A DNA stretch of 50,556 nucleotides from Actinomortierella ambigua (GCA_016098155.1 JAAAJB010000237.1:1-50556), one strand, 5' to 3'; positions 1 through 12,459 are shown, counted from the stretch's first letter. Numbers and translations are program-made. The notes: generated by a model not told the origin, from the letters alone.

Positions 1-2
1 CA

Positions 3-396
3 TCCTGGGGAATGTCCACATTGCTGTGGGCCTTCGCAGAAGGTGTTCATATTTTAATTTTCAAAGACAATGACATGCGTGTGAACAATATTGGTTACAA
101 GGTGAATGTCTAACGGACGAGAAGGACGCGATATCTCATGTGTGCTTTAATCTCTCATGCCTTTCTTTTATTTATTGATATTCTTTCTGGCACAGATAGC
201 AGAGCATTGCCGATTCATCAGGGAGGTTGACATATTCAGCCTCGACCTTAGTGAGCCCTCTACCTACGGCAGCCAGGACAACACAACTTGGCATCTTGGC
301 GTGCTTCTCTCTACTCTGAGGATTGACTTGTCCCATTTTGCTGGATGGTCATCGTATCGGGTCACGTCTGCAGCGTGTAGCAGAGGCACACACTAG
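3..396 (+). CDS. 3' end of an unidentified spliced gene (5' partial)
   Basis: I do not recognise this protein. An open frame runs from the window edge (codons from base 3) to 101, where a GTGAAT donor follows a lysine codon. A 94-base intron (102-195) ends in a pyrimidine-rich stretch and CACAG. The frame then continues from 196 to a TAG at 394-396. About 99 residues are visible, starting SWGMSTLLWAF and continuing IAEHCRFIREVDIFSLDL in the second exon, with no obvious domain, repeat or membrane segment. The in-phase splice and good pyrimidine tract are the main support. The first exon could also simply run on to a TAA at 111-113, giving a shorter tail. The 5' part lies outside the window, so function cannot be assigned here. 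Confidence 0.4.
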
Positions 397-409
397 TATA
401 CTAGTATAC
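396..409. repeat. 14-bp perfect palindrome
   Basis: GTATACTAGTATAC is its own reverse complement. It overlaps the last base of the stop codon of the partial gene on its left. It could form a small cruciform or be a dimeric factor site, but nothing else supports a function. Confidence 0.5.
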
Positions 410-667
410 GATAGTCTCTCACTCGTACTCAATATAATGATATGCTTGCGCAACTTGCGTTAATGTCATTCGTCTAAGACCTGAATGCTAAGGCTGGTCA
501 AAGGCTGTTGCCAATCCTAGGAAACTCCACACATATAATAAATTCATGCCTTTTAAACTAAAGAGTCTCATTGTTTGTAATGTAGCTTTAAATTCGCGAA
601 AGGTACATCTGCTCTTTAGGAGTTTTGCGAATCTATCCAGCCAAAAGAAAAAAAAAAGAAACAACTC

Positions 668-3600
668 TTAGGCGGTGCCCTTCTTCTTGCCCTTCTTGGT
701 CACGACCTTGAACGAGTTGTCATGGGCATTCGAGCCCGCCGAAGCACCACCAGCGCCAGCACCGCCAACACCGCCAGCACCGGCACCAGCACTACCACTG
801 GGGAACGCATCGGCCTTGCGACGACGGATAAACTCATCCGCGAACCGACGTCCATCTAGGCTCTTCGAGTTGGCATAGATCGAGTCCTGGATGATCTCCA
901 CCGTCATTGGGTCGGGGTTCAAGGGGAACGACAACAGCATCTGGATAAAGTCATCCAATACCACATCGTGCAGTCCGCTCAGCGCCTGGCGACACCATCT
1001 CAAAAACTCATCCGAGGGTGCACGGGGCTCGTTGCTGTTCGTCGTCGATACCGCCTTGTTGTTGTTGTTGCTAGTGCTGCTGCTGCTCACAACCGTCGTC
1101 CGTGCGACCATAGGCGACGTCGCCTGGCTGCTCGACTGCGAGCCGCCACGACCCACCTCCGTCCAGCCATGGTTGTCCGTCTTGGCCACGATCGAAACAG
1201 GACGAGCAGCTGCCGTGGTGGCCGAGCTACCACTGTACGACGCCGAATGACGGGTCGTAGCAGCAGCAGGCGTCGACTTCACCGACGCTGCGGCAGCAGA
1301 GGAGGCGGCCGCCATCGACCAAGGTCCCGAAGGGGTCGACGACACAGGCTTGGGGCCAATGCGGTCTGCATACGACTTTGAGCCGGCCACAATCGCGGCC
1401 AGACCCGTGCTGGCGCTGGGCGTGGGCACCGAGGCTCCCAAAGAAAGAGCACCACTGCTGGCAGCCGCTGCTGCAGCTGCGCTCGCCTGGGCCACCGTTC
1501 GCTGGCGCTGGAGCGACGCCTCCTCCTCCTGGATCTCGCGCAACGTCTTCTTCTTGGGCGCCGCTGCCGTCTGCCAAGGAGAACCACCCACACCGGGCAG
1601 GAACGATCCCGATGATGCCGCGGCAGCCGCAATGGCAGCCGCAGCAGCCTGACGCTCGGCAGCCTTTTGGGCCTCGGATCGCTTCGCCTCCATCTCCTGG
1701 ATCTCGCGCAGCGTTGGACCACGCTTCTCGGCGGCAGCCGTCTCCTCCGTCTTGGCCCAAGGGGCGGGGCTGGCCTTGATCACGCGGGGCTCGGGCACGG
1801 GGGTCGATGTCGTCGACGAAGGGGCCGAGGTCTCAACGGCTGCTGGCTCCTCCACCTTATCCTCCTCCTCCACAACAACAGCAGCCTTGGCGACCGACTC
1901 CTCCTGCTGCTGCTTCTGCTGCTCAACCGCCGCCGCCTCCTTCTCTTCTTTCTTCTCCTTCAGAGCTTCAGTCTTGACAACAGCAGGAACAGAAGTGACC
2001 TCTTCCACAACCTGCTCCTCCTCCTTCTCGTGAACATCCTCTACAGCCTCTTCAACAGTCTCCTTCTCCTCCTCGTGGGTCTGAGCAGCGACGGACTCCT
2101 CCGCGGCAAGCGTCTCCTTCATCTGCTCCTGAGTGTACTCTTGTTCCTTCTGGGGTTCGTCCTGGATATTCAAGTTGTCCACACCCGCAGCCATCGTTTC
2201 AATAGTGCCCTGCGCGTGCTCAGTCGCCTCTGGAATATGGTGCTGGTACTGTTCCGCATGCGCCTGCTGCTCAGCTGCTGGTTGCTGGGGCATAGGCTCT
2301 TGACGAAGGTCTTGAGGCTGTTGCTGCTGCTGCTGCATCGAATGGGGTACCGCTCCTCCCTTGTTGTAGTCAAAGTAGTTGTCATTGTTGGACTGGATGA
2401 TCGAGGTCGACCACGGGCTGCTGGGCTGGCCCATTCCTCCCCAAGGCATCATGGTGCCGCCCGGGGTGCTGACGGCCGACGCAAAGAGAGCCTGCTGGAG
2501 CTGCTGTTGCTGACGAAGCTGAAGCTGGCGCTGCTGCTGCTGCTGTTGTTGCAACAAGGCCGCCAGTGCATGGGGGTCATTGCCGTACTGCTGCTGCGCG
2601 GCCAAGAACTGTTGCTGATGGATCATTTGCTGCATCTGAGTCTGACGCTGAAGCATCTGCAGGTACTGCTGGCGCTCCAACTGCTGCTGGTGCTGTTGCT
2701 GGCCAAGCAGTCGCTGGTCCATGTAGTGTCCTTGCATCGGCATCTGGGCGCCAGGGAACATGCCTGGTCGACCAAACATATCACCACTCCAGCTGCCGCT
2801 CATGCCGGCTTCGCCAGGCGTGCGCGCAAACAGTCCCGCACCATACCCTCCAAACGATCCAACGGGGTCCTGGCCAGGAAGCTGTTGGTTGCCGCCGTTC
2901 ATCATGTCGCCTTGCTGTGGCTGTGGCTGCGACTGCGGCTGCTGTGGCTGTTGCTGTTGCATGAAGAGACGGTCAACACCAAAGCCAGGAGTGCTGGGCG
3001 TTGTGGGCGCGCTCAATCCACCACCCCAGCCTCCTTGCTGACTGTAGCCTCCCACATTGGGTCGCTGAGGGAGCGACAGAGTTGGACGAACCTCTGGGCG
3101 CACCATGCCGGCCACCAGGAAGGGGCGGTCCTCCGAACCGATACGTCGGATCAGCGAAACCAGGGGCTCAAAGGTTGGATCCTGCTCCCGTTTGACAAGA
3201 AGGTCTAGCGTGAAGAATCCTCCCTTGTACCACTCGTGCATTTCCTCTGAACGGAAGGGTCCTTGAATGCTGCCAGTCGGATCGCGGTAAAGCCAGCTGG
3301 ACAACTCGGCAGGTGCATTGTTGGTTGGGGGAGCTGCTGGGGCTGCCTGCGCTGCGGTGGCAGCAGCAGCAGCAGCAGTGGCATTCGCCTTGATGGCACC
3401 CGATCCACCAAACGGCGAAAATTCGTCCTCCTCGTGGTCCAGATCAATGGAGTTGAGCACACTGGAGGTCAGCGGATAGGCTTCCTGCGGCTCTGCTACA
3501 GCCACTCCAGCGAGTTTTTCCTCGAGCGGGAGCGAGTTTTTGTCTGTGACCCGCGGGTGACCATTAGGGCCAGACTCGGGTGCTCGGAGGGAAGCGTTTG

Positions 3601-5507
3601 AAATCTTGGTAGATCCAGACTCGAGCGACACAGCCTTGTGGCCAGCATCGTGCTGTTGACCAGGGGCAGGGTTTCCTGTCGGCGCCTCGTGATCCGAGTC
3701 GTCCTTTTCGGACAAGGCGCCCAGTTCCTCGCCATCCTGGGCAGCAATGCGAAAAACGCCATTGGCATCGAAGGAGCCGACAGTGGTGTTGCCTTTCACG
3801 GGCGAATTCCAGAGTCCATCTTCTTCACGCACATTGTGCTCTGATCGCTTGTTATTCATGCTACCGCCACTGCCATAGCCCATGTTACTGTGGGAATGGT
3901 GACGATCATCATTGTTCAAGTCTGGGTTGTTACAAGTGTTTTAGGAGGGGGTGGGGCCGAGAAGGAGAAGGATAAAGGAATAAAAGGAAAAAAAAAAACG
4001 GAGTTAGTGTTCAACGTCACACATGCGCAACAATCTGAAGTTGGATACATGTGTCGGGAAAAGGAACGAAAGGAAAAGGGGACGGGAAATACCGAGCGGA
4101 ATTGTAAACCATAAAAAAACATAACAAGTGGAGCAAAGCCATTGATCCATACTTTTCGAACGGCCTGATCCGTGAAACTTGTCATGGCTGCGCGAGTGGG
4201 AGCCCTTGTCGGACCGATCGCCGCGTCCACCATAGTCGCGATCCTTCGAGTGGTCATGGCCAGACAAACTCTCACGCCGCTGTCCCGAGCTACGCTCCTG
4301 ACCGCCATCTCCTGACTGAGGCACACGGCGGACGACTTCGCTGTTGACACTGCCAGAGAGGATCTAAAGTAGAAGAGAGCAAGAAGGGTGAGAAGAAGTA
4401 ACAAGAACAGGCCTGTAAGAAAGGAGGGAAGCATGGGCCAACAAGTAATCACCACAAACAACAGCAATAGCGACACGCGACTGGTGGGGTGATGGAACAG
4501 ACAGATCAGGCTCTCACCACCTACCCCTTCCCTTGCTCTCATTCTTCTCGGTTTTTTGGATCCACCATAAATGGGGTAGTGGCCGAGGAAGGATAAAGAG
4601 AAGGGGGGAACAAGAAGAGTGGATCAGGATGTATGGGATGGTGGAGGCAAGATGGGGTGTATGGAGAACGAAACAAAGGCATTATACCAACAATCCAGCC
4701 TCCCTTGAGTCAAGGGGAGGGGGGAGGAGCATACTCAAGAGACACACACAAACAGAGGCAGAGACAGAACAATAGAGTAGAACAAAAAAAAAAAAGGAGG
4801 GTCGGGGTAGGTGGTGGAGAGAGCGAGCGAGAGAGAGAGAGTGTGTGTGTTTGTGTGTGTGTACGCAGAAGAAGGAAAGAGCTAATTAGGATACCTTGAG
4901 CTCCTGCTCCGTGAATGGCTGCGATGCCATTGGCAAGAGAGGCTCCTCGCTGGTGACATAGTCGTGGCGTTCAAACTCGATGGGCACACCAACAGGCTTG
5001 AACAGCGACAGCATAAAGTCCTTGGAGTACTTGAAGGGATTCAGCGTGTCCGAGGGCGTGTCCGCAGAGGGATCAAGCGATGACATTGCATTGGCCTGAG
5101 CGGCAGCGCGGGTGTTGTTGGCGGCAACGGACGAATAGCTGAATGCAGGCAGATTCGACGGGTGTGCCGAAGTGGGCGTGGCAGGCTGGGCACCCGCAGG
5201 CGAGGTAGATGAGGCCCATTCCTGCAGGGGCGATGACAGGCGCAGATCGCCAGCCTGCGAGGCGGATTTGGCGGGGAAGCGGCGCATCCTATGGTTTCAA
5301 CGAATGTGTGAATGGTGGGTTGGGTTGGTTGGTTGGGTTGGCTGGGTTGGATTGCGCTCGGTTGCTCGGCCGAGCTAGCTAGCCCGGTGAGACGAAGGAG
5401 TATGTAGGCCCAAAGACGACAGATAGTCAGCGTAGAGAACAAGCAGCAGGAGAAGGGAGGAGTGATTCGTACCATTCGGGGCCAAAGTTCATATTGGACG
5501 AGGTCAT
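668..5507 (-). CDS. GIGYF-type GYF-domain protein (translational repression / mRNA decay scaffold)
   Basis: Four exons: 5507-5473, 5288-4895, 4363-4153 and 3921-668, giving 1297 residues with every junction in frame. GIGYF proteins (yeast Smy2/Syh1, animal GIGYF1/2) tether the cap-binding repressor 4EHP and decay factors to mRNA in the cytoplasm. The N-terminus reads NFGPEW, as in animal GIGYF, and this motif is split by intron 1. KYSKDFMLSLF in exon 2 matches the Y-x4-M-L 4EHP/eIF4E-binding helix of animal GIGYF2 (RYGREEMLALF). The GYF domain is near the start of the large exon (SSWLYRDPTGSIQGPF ... WYKGGFF). Long Gln-rich tracts follow, then Glu/Lys- and Ala-rich stretches with two TLREIQE repeats. 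A conserved C-terminal helix region (EFLRWCRQAL ... GRRFADEFIRRRK) ends in a basic tail. It is divergent from the aminopeptidase gene 505 bases away. The family call is firm; individual low-complexity boundaries are not. Confidence 0.93.
4741..4862. repeat. Purine-rich and GA/GT microsatellite in a GIGYF intron
   Basis: The intron between exons 2 and 3 (4364-4894) is unusually long for this window. It carries an A run near 4783-4795, then (GA)n from about 4819 and a (GT)n-like stretch to about 4862. On the coding strand this is CT-rich, like several other introns here. Confidence 0.7.
5310..5350. repeat. GGTT-rich simple repeat in GIGYF intron 1
   Basis: Repeated GGGTTGGTTGGTTGGG units lie within the 184-base first intron of the GIGYF gene. 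They are low-complexity, and I see no further function. Confidence 0.55.
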
Positions 5508-6012
5508 GGTAGTTGGTTAGGGTGGGGTGGTGGTGAAGGGGGGGAAAACAGTGGTTGTGGTGGTTGGTTGTGGTAGGTGGGAAGGTAGGGTTGCTATTTG
5601 GTTTGTTAGGACGCTAGAGTGTTTGATGGGGAACGAACGAATGCGAGAACCAGGGTAGAGGAAGACGCGTTAATAGAGGTGCTGGTAATGAGAGAAGAAA
5701 AAAGAAGAAGAAGAAAAGGTCGCCTGAACAACTCTTATTTTGTGAGAGCGAGCGAGGATTGGCGGGGTGTGTCGGTGTCGGTGGCAGTGTGAATCTCAGA
5801 GCGAGCAGAATGTATGCACAGCATATGCGATCAGTGATAATCCATTACGTGATCAGGGCGGGGTGCAGACACGAGGGAACGATCAGCCAGTGAGCGGAGG
5901 GGCTGATTGCTTTCCTTCGTGGGAAAGTATCTTTTTTTTATTTTTCGCTTCTTTCCTCTCCTTCGCTCCTCCCCCTCGTCCCCCCTCCCTCCACTCAACA
6001 CGCATTCCAACA
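5508..6012. promoter_or_regulatory. Divergent promoter region between GIGYF and aminopeptidase genes
   Basis: These 505 bases separate two start codons pointing outward. The left half is G/T-rich on the plus strand, which is C/A-rich for the leftward GIGYF gene. The right end is a C/T-rich leader (about 5936-6010) running into CAACAATG of the aminopeptidase. I see no convincing TATA box and no other ORF. Promoter function is inferred from position. Confidence 0.5.
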
Positions 6013-8035
6013 ATGACATTCCTGGCCCCGCCCAAGGTTGTCGCTGCAACCACCAGCGACATTGCTCCCTCGTCGTCCTTCGATGCCGTCATTGCTGTCT
6101 ACTCCGACCTTGCTGACCTCCAGCCAACCTTCTCGGCCCTTGCCGCTCAGGCCAGCATCGACAAGAGCTTTGGCTCGGAGATCACCCTCGTTGCAGACTC
6201 CCAGGCTCCCGGTGGCCGCATGGTCCTTGCTCCCACTGGCTCGCTGAGCGGCGACACCGATGATGTCCGCAAGTTCCAGGGTAAGATAAAGAGGCCTTGA
6301 TCCTTCTTTTTTCTTTCGGGGAAAGGGGGGGAAAACCAAAACCAAACAGTCTCGATCGATGAACTCCAAGTTTAGCCTCCCGTTTCCTCCTCACTTAACC
6401 AGCTCTTCTTCTCCTCTTCTTGCTTGCTGTCCCCGTGTGTAGAGATCACCAAGGCTGCCACGAAGCGCGCCATTGCCGCCGGTGCTGTGGCGCCTGTTTT
6501 GTTCTTCCCCTCAAAGATCGACTCGGAGGACTATGTCAAGCATGTCGAGGTCAGCTTGCTCGCTGCCATGGCCGCTGCCTTTGAGCCCATTGATGTCCGC
6601 GAGCACTTTGACAAGGTTGGTAAGGTGCAGCAGTGCGGCATCCAGACGATTGGTGTTGTCGCCCCTGGTTTCAGCGAGGAGCGTCTGGCCTTTGCGAACG
6701 CTGTCGAGATTGGCCGTCGCGTCGCCAAGGATACAGGCAGCCCCAATTGCGAACGCATGGCTCCCCCAAAGTTCACCGAGTATATCCAGGACTACTTTAA
6801 GAACAAGCCCAATGTCAAGGTCACCGTCATTGATGACATCAACACCATCCTCAAGGAGTACCCTCTCCTTCATGCTGTCGCACGGTGCTCTCTCCCTGGT
6901 AAGAAGAAAAGGAAAAAAGGAAAGAATATAGAAAGGGACAACAACAAGAATGCAGATTCTTATCACTCTCTTCTATTTTCTCAACTGTTCGACATGCTTA
7001 CTCTCCATCCACCATACTAGTTGCTCGCCACCATCCTCGTGTTGTCCAGCTCGAGTACAGGTCCCCCGATCAGTCACAGGTCAAGGAGAAGTATGTTTTT
7101 TTTCTATTGTTATTGTTGTTTGTCAACGTACCGTACCCCGCGTGATGACTATGACAAATTAAGAGGGGGCTGCTAACGTTTCCTTTTTCGAACAACAAAC
7201 TCATGGGAAAACACAAACCAAAATTAGCCTCTACTTTATTGGCAAGGGAGTTACATACGACACGGGCGGAGCGGACATCAAGGCCGGTGGCGTCATGCGC
7301 GGCATGTCGCGTGACAAGTGCGGTGCCTCTGCCTCGGCTGGTTTCATGGCCACGGTGGCCGAGCTGAATCCCAAGCACATCAACGTCACGGTCAAGCTGG
7401 GCCTTGTCCGCAACTCGGTCGGGTCTGATGCTTATGTCTCGGACGAAGTCATTTACTCGCGTGCTGGTTTGCGCGTTCTGGTCGGCAACACCGATGCTGA
7501 GGGTCGCATGGTGATGACTGACCTTCTGTGTGAGGCCAAGGAGCAGATCCTGAACGACCGCAAGCAAGGTATCCATATCCCCTCGCGCCTCTTCACAGTC
7601 GCGACGTTGACGGGCCATGCCATCCGTGCCTATGGCAACTATGGCATCACGCTCGACAACGGACCTGCACGCAAGGCCGGCATCAGCCAGCGGATCCAGG
7701 CTGGTGGCCACTTGCTCGCTGATCCCTTTGAGATCTCGACCCTCCGTCGCGAGGACTACCAGATGGTCAGCCCCGGTACCAACAGCGAGGATGTCTGCCA
7801 GGCCAACGACAAGGCCTCGTCCGCCACAGCGCGTGGTCACCAGTTCCCTATGGCCTTTATGGCCGTGGCCTCGGGCGTCTCCAAGTACGGTCTGGACAAG
7901 CCCGCCAAGGATCAGATTGCCTATACCCATCTGGATATTGCGGGCTCGGCAGAGGAGCTCAGTGCCAAGGGTCTGAGCTTGCCCGAGGTTACCGGAAACC
8001 CCGTTCCTGCCTTTGCCAGCGCTTTCTTGCTGTAA
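6013..8035 (+). CDS. Leucyl/cytosol aminopeptidase, peptidase family M17
   Basis: Four exons: 6013-6280, 6443-6898, 7021-7090 and 7228-8035, 533 residues with all phases consistent. M17 enzymes remove N-terminal residues from peptides using two metal ions and usually form hexamers in the cytosol. The catalytic domain begins GKGVTYDTGGADIK and continues to SRDKCGAS and the family signature NTDAEGRM. All expected metal and catalytic residues are visible: Lys and Asp of GKGVTYD, Lys of DIK, Asp of SRDK, Asp and Glu of NTDAE, and the Arg of GR. The N-terminal half (DAVIAVYSDL ..., then EITKAATKRAIAAG) is the usual M17 regulatory domain. Length is close to the family norm. No signal or mitochondrial peptide is obvious, so cytosolic location is inferred. 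The start is the first ATG after a CT-rich leader, in context CAACAATGAC. Confidence 0.93.
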
Positions 8036-8689
8036 AAGAAAATGGAAAGAAGAAGAAAAAATTGTGAAGCCTTTTTTTTTATCAATGCCATATCCATATC
8101 CTCCACATACATACTCGCTATCTGTATATACGCGTTTCTCATTAGTTCGTAGTTTTCATCAAAAAAAAATCCAATGTGTCGACCGTTCTTATTGTGACAA
8201 TGGGATGGTGGTGCTCTATAACTGCTTTCTAGATGTTCTTAAAGTCTAACTTTCGTGCAACTCGACGGGTATCTTGAGGAAGCGTCGCTCCTAAGAGCCA
8301 GGAAAGAAAAAGAGAGGAAAGACACGGGGCGACATATTTGCAGACAGAGGTGAGGAGGTGGTCAAGGCATTGAGCAGGAAAACAGGGAAGGGGGAACATG
8401 CTCTATGGACGGAGTTGAAAGGATGAAGAAGCATCTTTTACAGAAATGCTACTATCCTCTCTCCCTTTCATGTTTTGGGCAATTGTTCTGCGCCATTTTT
8501 ATTCCCTCCGTCTCCCACGATTATCGCCATGAAGATGACAAAGGAAGCTAGCTCGTAAAGAGGAAGGCTTGTGGGAGTAGAGGTACAATTCAGATGAAAA
8601 CAAAAGCCTCCAGGAAAAGGATGAACAGCAAGGGGGGTTTATCTTGTGGTTGGTTGTGGCATTGTGTCGGTATCTGACGAATCTCTTCC
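8036..8689. other. Convergent intergenic region (3' flanks of aminopeptidase and CDK7 genes)
   Basis: This is 654 bases between two converging stop codons. It holds T- and A-runs typical of 3' untranslated DNA. I see no reading frame with coding character and no RNA gene. Confidence 0.6.
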
Positions 8690-10362
8690 TCAACGCTTTT
8701 TGGGGGCGTTGGTCAACTCACCCAATTCAGCGGCCTTGCGCTTCAAGACTGCCTGCTCAGTCTCACGGGCAGGCTTGGGCAAGTTCTCCAGCTTTGTTGG
8801 TCGTGGCTTGTTGAAGAAGTACGGATGAAGGAGTGCCTAGACAAATTTACAAGAAAAAATTCAGATGTAAGGCATGCGGACCAAATGTACTCAATGACTG
8901 TCGTAAACATATAGCCTACAACAATAAAAAAAATAATGTTAGAAGGCTCTTACTTCACGGGCTGATATCCGCTTGTTGGGATCATAGATGAGCATGCTCT
9001 CGAGAAGCTCTAGTGTGTCGGCACCAGCGGCCGTAAAGAGCAGCCGTAAAGGAGTCTTTGGGTATTGTCTGTATTGCATGAAATTTGGTAGCGTGCTAAG
9101 ACCCTAAGAAATAAAAAAGAGGGGTGGTGTGTATGAGTGTTTAGTATAGCGGCGGATCAACGTCATGCAACACAATACATATTTTAGCATCAACAATCGG
9201 CGAATGACTGAGTGCATATCAAAAAACGTACAGGCCAATCTGCTTCCGTTGGAGTGCCCAAGGCTTGGAACATAATGTTGATCTGATCCATATCCGAGTT
9301 GCCAGGTAAATAGGGGTTACGGAGTAGCAACTCGGCAAAGATACAGCCAACGGCCCAGATATCGACGCCGTATCCATATTCACGCGCACCAAAGAGTAGT
9401 TCCGGGGCACGGTACCACCGAGTGACCACTTGGGAGGTCAACTGACGCCCACGGTCGCCAAAGTCGCGTGCGAGACCGAAATCGGCAATCTTGAGTTGGC
9501 CATCGTGTCCGATCAACAAGTTGTTTGGTTTCATATCCTGTGTGAGGAAATAGAGTGTGTTGCGTAGGTCATAATCCAATTAGAGCCGATAAATCGAAAG
9601 CAGGGTCAGTGACGAGTTGAAGTGTCGGCGTTTCTCAAGCACTGGCTCCATAGGAGGGTTGCCTCGGTCAAGGGGGAAGGGGCTTCATTACCCTGTGCAG
9701 AATCCAATTGCGGTGGCAGTGGTCCAGTCCGCGGAGCGTCATCAACATCCAATGCTTGACGTCTCCAGGCATAAATACAATGCTCTTGTCCTTGATTACC
9801 ATCTCGAGATCCGATTCCAAAAACTCGAGCACCAAGTTGAGGTTGGTCTTTTGGTAAAACACTTCCACCAGCTAATCAAATGGTAACAGACAGTCATTAG
9901 CATCGCCTGCAAATCAACGCCCATCTCAGAATACGTCTTCTTCATCCAATGTATTGTATGGAAAAAGGGTGTGAGAGTTAGCGGGAAGTACCTCGACAAC
10001 ATTTGGATGCCGTAGTTCCTGCAGGGTCTTGACTTCTCGGATAGCACTCATATCAAGTCCGTCTCTGAATTGACCCAGCTTGATCTTCTTGATAGCGACT
10101 TTGCGCTTCGTCGAGAGCTGAATGCCTGGTGTAGTTGAGTCAGGTAGCAAGTATGATCGTCTATTAAGCCAGCTGCTCCGTTGTCTACTGTGTCGTATCC
10201 AGCGAACAAATACACAAAGGGGCGACTTTTCACGTAGCACGTACCCGAGTAGACGACGGCGTAGGCACCCTCTCCGACCTTTCCATCCTTTTGGTAATTG
10301 CGTGCAACCTCAGCCTTCTGTTTTGCTGAACGGGATGAGAGTGATGCTGCTACGGATGCCAT
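8690..10362 (-). CDS. CDK7/Kin28-type cyclin-dependent kinase (TFIIH kinase)
   Basis: Six exons: 10362-10245, 10125-9992, 9871-9692, 9537-9232, 9103-8954 and 8836-8690, 344 residues against 346 in human CDK7. CDK7 with cyclin H and MAT1 phosphorylates the RNA polymerase II C-terminal repeat in TFIIH and activates other CDKs. Visible are the glycine loop [11 protein letters not shown], catalytic lysine in [10 protein letters not shown], the C-helix [10 protein letters not shown] (NRTALRE in human), catalytic HRDMKPNN (Met where most kinases have Leu), [12 protein letters not shown], the T-loop [20 protein letters not shown] and GTPTEADWP. The tail is basic (APKKR). HRD is split by intron 3. 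I chose the ATG at 10362; an in-frame ATG at 10464 would add 34 Pro-rich residues. It is divergent from the zinc-finger gene, 266 bases apart, which presumably share a promoter. Confidence 0.94.
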
Positions 10363-10628
10363 GGTGGAGTTGGGTAGAGGGATGCAAGGGGGCAATGGTG
10401 GGCCTTGAACGCCACCATTCTCAAAGGACTGTTCAGATTTTGGTGGCTTTGGTGCTCCATCCACCCACAGAGGCGGCGGTGCGGAGCTTTTTTACTTTGA
10501 CTGACGAAAGAAAAAGGTTCCAGAACTGTCAAGTAGAAAGAGTCAGCCTTCTCTTTCTTTCTATTTTCCACTCACTTCAACCTTTTCTTCTCCTCATTGC
10601 AGAATCACAGCTGCATTCAACATTCATC

Positions 10629-12459
10629 ATGAGCGACGACAATGAATGGACCACCGTGACCCGAGGTACAGGCCACAAAGCTCGCCCAACGTCGGCTGTG
10701 GCCCAGAAAGGAGGATCAGGCAAATATGGTCAGCAGAACGCCGAGCGGAGAAAGTCTCGCGGTCCGCTGCAGCCGCAGGCGGCATACCAGGACAAGGAGA
10801 AGAAGGGTGCTAGTGGCAGCCAAGCAAAGAACCGTTCGCGATCTACCGGATCAGGAGGAGCAGGAGGCGAGTCAAGTGGCGGTGAGTCAGATGGCGGCGA
10901 CTCTGAGGACTCTGAAGACGATAACGAGGACGAGTTGGCCAAATACCCGCCTTACCATACGACAATCATCATCCAGTGTCCCTTCCATGGATGCAAGACA
11001 ACGGATCCCTTCACAGACTCCACGTCGCTTGTTAGCCATCTCAAGAACGAGCACCAGCTGGCCTTTAAGAACATTCACCATATGTTTATCCTGCTCGAAC
11101 GTTATATCAACCACTGGGCGAGCGAGATTGAGGCCAAGGGCTTGGATAAGGTGGCGGTCCTGGCCAAGGACGACGATAAATCAGCAGAAGACAAGGAGAA
11201 CAAGACAGTGTACTACATCATCGATCCAGCAACTTCGTCGCATGACCGCGCGCTCCGCGACCAACTCCAGCGTGAGAAGCTCAACGAGATCCTTCAAATT
11301 CAGGAACGCGAGCGTAATGAAGAGGCCAAGCTGAAGCGCAAGTGCCTTTTCTGCAAGAATGTCTGCGAAAACAGGTAACCTCCTGCGTTCCTTCCCCTCA
11401 CTCGTCACTATTAGAGGCCACATAATGAAGTCGTAGCGGAGATTATCTAACCAACAACATTCTTATGACGTTGTTGCTGGACAACTCTCTCTCTCTAGAA
11501 CGATCCTCTTCAAGCACATGTTTGTCGAACACAACTTCAACATTGGATTGCCCGATAATCTCGTGAACGTGAACGAGTTCCTGGACATGCTCGAGGCCAA
11601 GTTGACCAAGTAACGTCTTTCATCCGTGCTGTCCAACTGTCAGGCAACAGACATTTCTTGTTCATATCTAAATATGTATCATGTCGAGCTGACTTTTTTT
11701 TTTCTTTCTTCTTCTCTCTCTTGCCCTTCTAGCCTGCAGTGCCTGTACTGCGAAAAGACCTTCACCTCGCCTGCGGTGCTCCGCAAGCACATGCGCAAGA
11801 AGAAGCACTTCAAGATCAGCGCGCGCAACCGTCTGTACGACCAATTCTATGTGATCAACTACCTGGAGCCAGGCATGAACTGGGAGAACTTTGAAAACGA
11901 CCGGTATGAGAGCGATGAGGATGGCCGACGGGATGACTCGTGGGCTGATTGGGACGATGCACTGGAGGAGGAGACGACCAAATGCCTCTTTGAGAACGAG
12001 TATTTCAACACGGTCGAGCTGACCAAGCAACACATGCAAAAGTCGCACGGGTTTGACCTCGATGCGCTCCGTCACCGCATGGAGCTGGACTTTTACCAGA
12101 CCATCACGTTGATCAATTACATTCGACGCCAGACCATGATGCACGTTTGCTTCTCGTGCCAAAAGCCGCAGGAAGGTGGTGACGAGGGCTTGGTCAAGCA
12201 TCTGACAGAGTCTGGATGCGGTACGGGCAAGACGTTGCCTGGACCGGCCGAGGGCGACTTTTGGAGGGATGCTCAGTTCCTGTTGCCCATCCTTGAAAAC
12301 GACCCGCTGTTGATGATCTTCCGTGACGAAGATGTCGAGGACGATGGCGACGACGAGGAGGATGACGACGACGATACCGAGGGTGCTGCGGGTCGCGCGC
12401 GGGTGAGGCTGTCGCGGACGGCGGACCAGTTTACGACCTCGGACGATGACTCGGATTAG
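10629..12459 (+). CDS. C2H2 zinc-finger protein, ZNF277 type
   Basis: Three exons: 10629-11374, 11499-11609 and 11733-12459, 527 residues, phases consistent. The first 100 residues are disordered and rich in Ser, Gly and acidic residues. Zinc fingers then follow: CPFHGC with SLVSHLKNEH; CLFCKNVC with LFKHMFVEH (split by intron 1); and CLYCEKTF with LRKHMRKKKH. A fourth degenerate finger, CLFENEYF with LTKQHMQKSH, lacks its second cysteine; a later C-F-S-C pair follows. NFENDRYESDEDGRRDDSW and the finger order match animal ZNF277 rather than a DNA-binding activator. In animals ZNF277 associates with ribosomal protein uS5, so a ribosome-related role is possible but inferred here. The C-terminus is a run of Asp/Glu (DDEEDDDDD). 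It is divergent from the CDK7 gene. Confidence 0.88.

Noticed and set aside
1667..3208. 513-codon plus-strand frame opposite the GIGYF exon
   Set aside because: It is Leu- and Arg-rich only because it reads the reverse of Gln/Glu/Ala-rich codons. The opposite strand has the conserved GYF domain and consistent exons.
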